A stretch of DNA of 44,021 nucleotides from Bremia lactucae (taxonomy: Eukaryota > Oomycota > Peronosporomycetes > Peronosporales > Peronosporaceae), in NCBI RefSeq assembly GCF_004359215.1, contig NC_090612.1:7252520-7296540 (forward strand), read 5' to 3'. A program made the translations under genes and the position numbers. Positions 41,574 to 44,021 of the stretch are shown one piece after another. The notes under the pieces are model-generated. The model saw nothing but the letters and a program-made list of their open reading frames with translations. It did no database searches and was not told the DNA's origin. The number at the start of each line of letters is the position of its first letter. The first letter of the stretch is position 1.

Positions 41574-42057
41574 TGTAATGGGGCACACATCGGTTGAAGA
41601 ATCGTTGTTGTGGTACATTTACTTTATGGGTAAAATACCCTTTTATCTAATTTTAAAATAGCTAGTTACTTAAATCCCATTTATTATGGGTAACAATTGT
41701 GGTCGCCGCCAGATATAAATCTGGCGGCCAAAATCTATTCTTAATTAGCTAGGGTAAGGTTTTTAGATTTAAATAATTGAATAAAGTGCAGTTCCCTTTT
41801 GATCTAAAAGCGTTAAGTGCCTTCCTAAGGCTTGCACATTGATCTGTAAGAGACAGAAGCCTTTCTAAGGTATATCCTCTCGGGCACTAGTTGCCACTTG
41901 GTTCTACAAATTCCTGAATCCCTTGAACTAGGATTCCTTAACTTTTATAGCTTGTACGACTCCCTGAGATGTTGAATCCATTAGTTCAATAGAACTAAGT
42001 GACTCTCTGAGTCTGAAAGTCTTCCTCTGACTTTAGGAGCGAGGTAGCTCCGCTACA
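41574..42057 (+). repeat. Complete LTR of gypsy family B (484 bp, 3' LTR of B2)
   Basis: It runs from TGTAATGGGGCACACATCGG to CCGCTACA, with TGTA...TACA ends. It is colinear with 4832-5215 and 10161-10480, and its last 160 bp with the inverted remnant at 13843-14010. It serves as the reference copy for the family in this window. Confidence 0.75.
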
Positions 42058-44021
42058 GGTATTTACTATAAGGCAGTATGTCGTCTTTGACGACTTTTTC
42101 CGTGCAAGGCATGCGACTGGAATGGTGCGTCTGAGTAAGTCTCCCTATTTGACACCCGCCAAAACAGATATTTTGCGTCAAGAAGCCGAACGGTAAGCAT
42201 GTGCATCCTTACAAAAAAATTGACGCGACCTCTATACCGGCACAGACCTTAATTCCTAGGAAGCAAGTTTTCTTAAAGAAATATAGTAAAATGTACGGTG
42301 TACAGTGCACTCGAATTAGTCATTGGCTGCTCATTCGAGCTAGTGGTAGCACGCTAAGTGGAATGCTGTGGTAATGGCTGCTTATGCCTCAGGAGGACTT
42401 CTAATGCCCCGGCTAATTTTAATTGCTGGTGATGCAGCTGCGGCTCATAGAGGTTATGCACAGATACATTTGACGACATATTTGTCCATAGTAGGTTCAG
42501 TCGGATATTTATAACGACTTATACATTTTACGAGCGTGATCGAATGCATGCGTACGAATAAGCAGGTCATCTATGCCAACGCATCAAAATGCATTTGTGG
42601 TTGGATGAGATTCCCTACGTACGGCATTGCAGCTGAGCCCGCTAAGGAAAAATTTATATGTAATTGGCCGGTTCATAAGAACCGAAAAAAACATACGTAC
42701 TGACTATACTTTGGCAACTACTTGCGTAAGTGCAGCAAAAGTTGCGCTGATATGGCTCGCTCACTATTTAACCTCCCAATAAGGATTCAGATTGGTCGTG
42801 GACTAGCACGACCAATCTTAAAGCAGCAAAGGAGAGTCTCCCACATGCACAGGTTTTCGCTCTGCCCCATCCTGCTCGGCCTTTCGGTGTCGTCTGTGAT
42901 GCATCTGCCTTTGACATAGTCAGTGCGCTGTTGCAAACATATGTTGAAGATTGCAAACGTGTCACTGTGTTTGATTAAAATAACCATCAATAAACCTGTT
43001 AAAGTTGTCTCGGCAATTTAAAGCTGCAGAAAAATCTACCACTTCATGACAAAGAGTTTTTTGCCATCAAACTTCGTCAAAGTCAGAGTGTATCTGCTTG
43101 GCTTTAAGCTTTTTGTGATCTATATTAAGATCATGCGTCGCGACGCATTGTGACTAATTCGCCTTACCTCTCGCCGATGATGATTCTGTGGCTTTCGTTC
43201 ATCGCAGAATATAACTTCGAGATGACGCATAAGCCTAGAAAGCAGAACACTATGGCTAATGCGTTGTCATGTAGACCTAATTATGAGCTTGTTCATGTTT
43301 CAAATCTAACGTCGCCAGTCACTGACCTGACTCGTGAGGCATTATGCCAAAGAAAATAATGACATGTCCACAACGGACCATCCGCAGATGAGTGGTCACA
43401 CTGAGCGCGTCAATGACACCATTAAATACATATCACGGTGTGTGCTGAGACGGCGAAGCTTTGAAGATAAATTATCCCTCTTGTAGAGTTTGCGCTGGAC
43501 AATGCATTTCTTGGTTTTGATTACTATACTCCGTTTTATGTCTTACTTGCCCACGCATTACTTTGACAATACAAATAAGTGGTTCAGGTCTTAATGGGGA
43601 GACATTGCTAACCGGCTTGCGAATCTCAGCCCTGTCAGCGTTCAAAATCAGCTAAACGAATTTATTATGACACGATTCAATGTCGTGCGACATGTGCGTG
43701 AGCAATAACTGATAGCCGAGGACAAACAAGTAGAATGAGCGGATGCTAAAGGCAGAAGCTGTATTAATTCTCACGCAGTTGGCGAGTCTTTATTAAGGCC
43801 AACAGCCAGCCTATAAATGAAGTGTCTGTTGTCTTTAAGACCAAAATGCGTCCCCGCTTTATCGGTCCATTTACGGTCGTGTCCAAGAAAGGCCTAACGT
43901 ATACGCTAAACCTACCACGATAGCTGCGCACATGCCAGTGTTCGTTGTAGCCTTCCTTTAGCCGTATCAGGATTTTCACCAGGTGGATTAGGTGCTTGCG
44001 CGCAGAAAGACGGCTATGCCA
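42058..44021 (+). mobile_element. Ty3/gypsy family B, copy B3 (pol fragment, internally deleted)
   Basis: Directly after the LTR comes RT finger sequence (FDDFFRARHATGMVRLSKSP at about 42085-42145), decayed palm (MVLWEWLLMPQ-like at about 42360-42400, YDDIFVHSR-like at about 42470), RNase H (42860-43150) and the NALSCRPNYELVHVSNLTS end (about 43258). At about 43360 the frame jumps to the late integrase core (STTDHPQMSGHTERVND), so the zinc finger and first two catalytic residues are deleted. The tail (VVFKTKMRPRFIGPFTVVSK, about 43830-43890) runs to the window edge. Confidence 0.7.

Larger units (their letters stand above)
38779..42057 (+). mobile_element. Ty3/gypsy family B, copy B2 (3' half)
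   Basis: From the gap: the end of RNase H (DALSRRPDYELSHLTTISS), integrase, chromodomain tail, antisense ORF, polypurine tract and complete 3' LTR. It is the best preserved gypsy pol in the window. The 5' half is missing in the gap. Confidence 0.8.

Noticed and set aside
41412..41618. Minus-strand ORF beginning inside the B2 LTR as a separate gene
   Set aside because: Its last third (MTIKREAQTLSTFLDD) is the start of the antisense ORF; the part inside the LTR is not conserved in B1.

Overview
The window looks like a transposon-dense stretch of an oomycete genome, most likely Peronosporales (Phytophthora, Bremia, Plasmopara and relatives). This is inferred from three things: host genes split by very short GT-AG introns (56-82 nt), a eukaryotic histidine-rich UreG, and Ty3/gypsy and Ty1/copia elements whose proteins resemble those I know from Phytophthora. 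No RNA gene, CRISPR array or bacterial-type operon was seen.

Only two host genes are recognisable, both on the minus strand in a 2.6-kb island (1986-4555). One is ureG (urease accessory GTPase, two exons). The other is a six-exon SAM-dependent methyltransferase of the EEF1AKMT4 (eEF1A lysine methyltransferase) type. Both read as intact once spliced. LTR retrotransposon debris flanks them on both sides.

Layout: 1-1935, 3' end of a gypsy 'family A' element, its LTR, a Tc1/mariner-like MITE and an inverted LTR. 1986-4555, the two host genes. 4832-10480, gypsy family B copy B1 (plus strand). 10490-13812, a minus-strand gypsy carrying a 636-bp tandem duplication. 13843-18170, LTR remnant, family A pol, antisense ORF and LTR. 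18907-19124, a TIR MITE. 19125-26900, scrambled copies of gypsy family C in both orientations. 26985-38657, three copia elements in alternating orientation, one interrupted by an inverted pair of gypsy fragments. 38679-38778, a 100-N assembly gap. 38779-42057, family B copy B2. 42058-44021, a third family B fragment (B3).

The most interesting pattern is an extra antisense ORF in gypsy families A and B. It lies between the end of pol and the polypurine tract/3' LTR, starts next to the LTR, and runs back to overlap the 3' end of pol, where it encodes a heptad-like, probably coiled-coil segment. It appears four times (1-362, 8660-10051, 16021-17552, 40133-41462). Within each family the copies differ largely at third codon positions of the antisense frame, which suggests it was a real gene. 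Gag is a different gene: a sense-strand gag fragment follows the 5' LTR of B1. I do not recognise the antisense protein.
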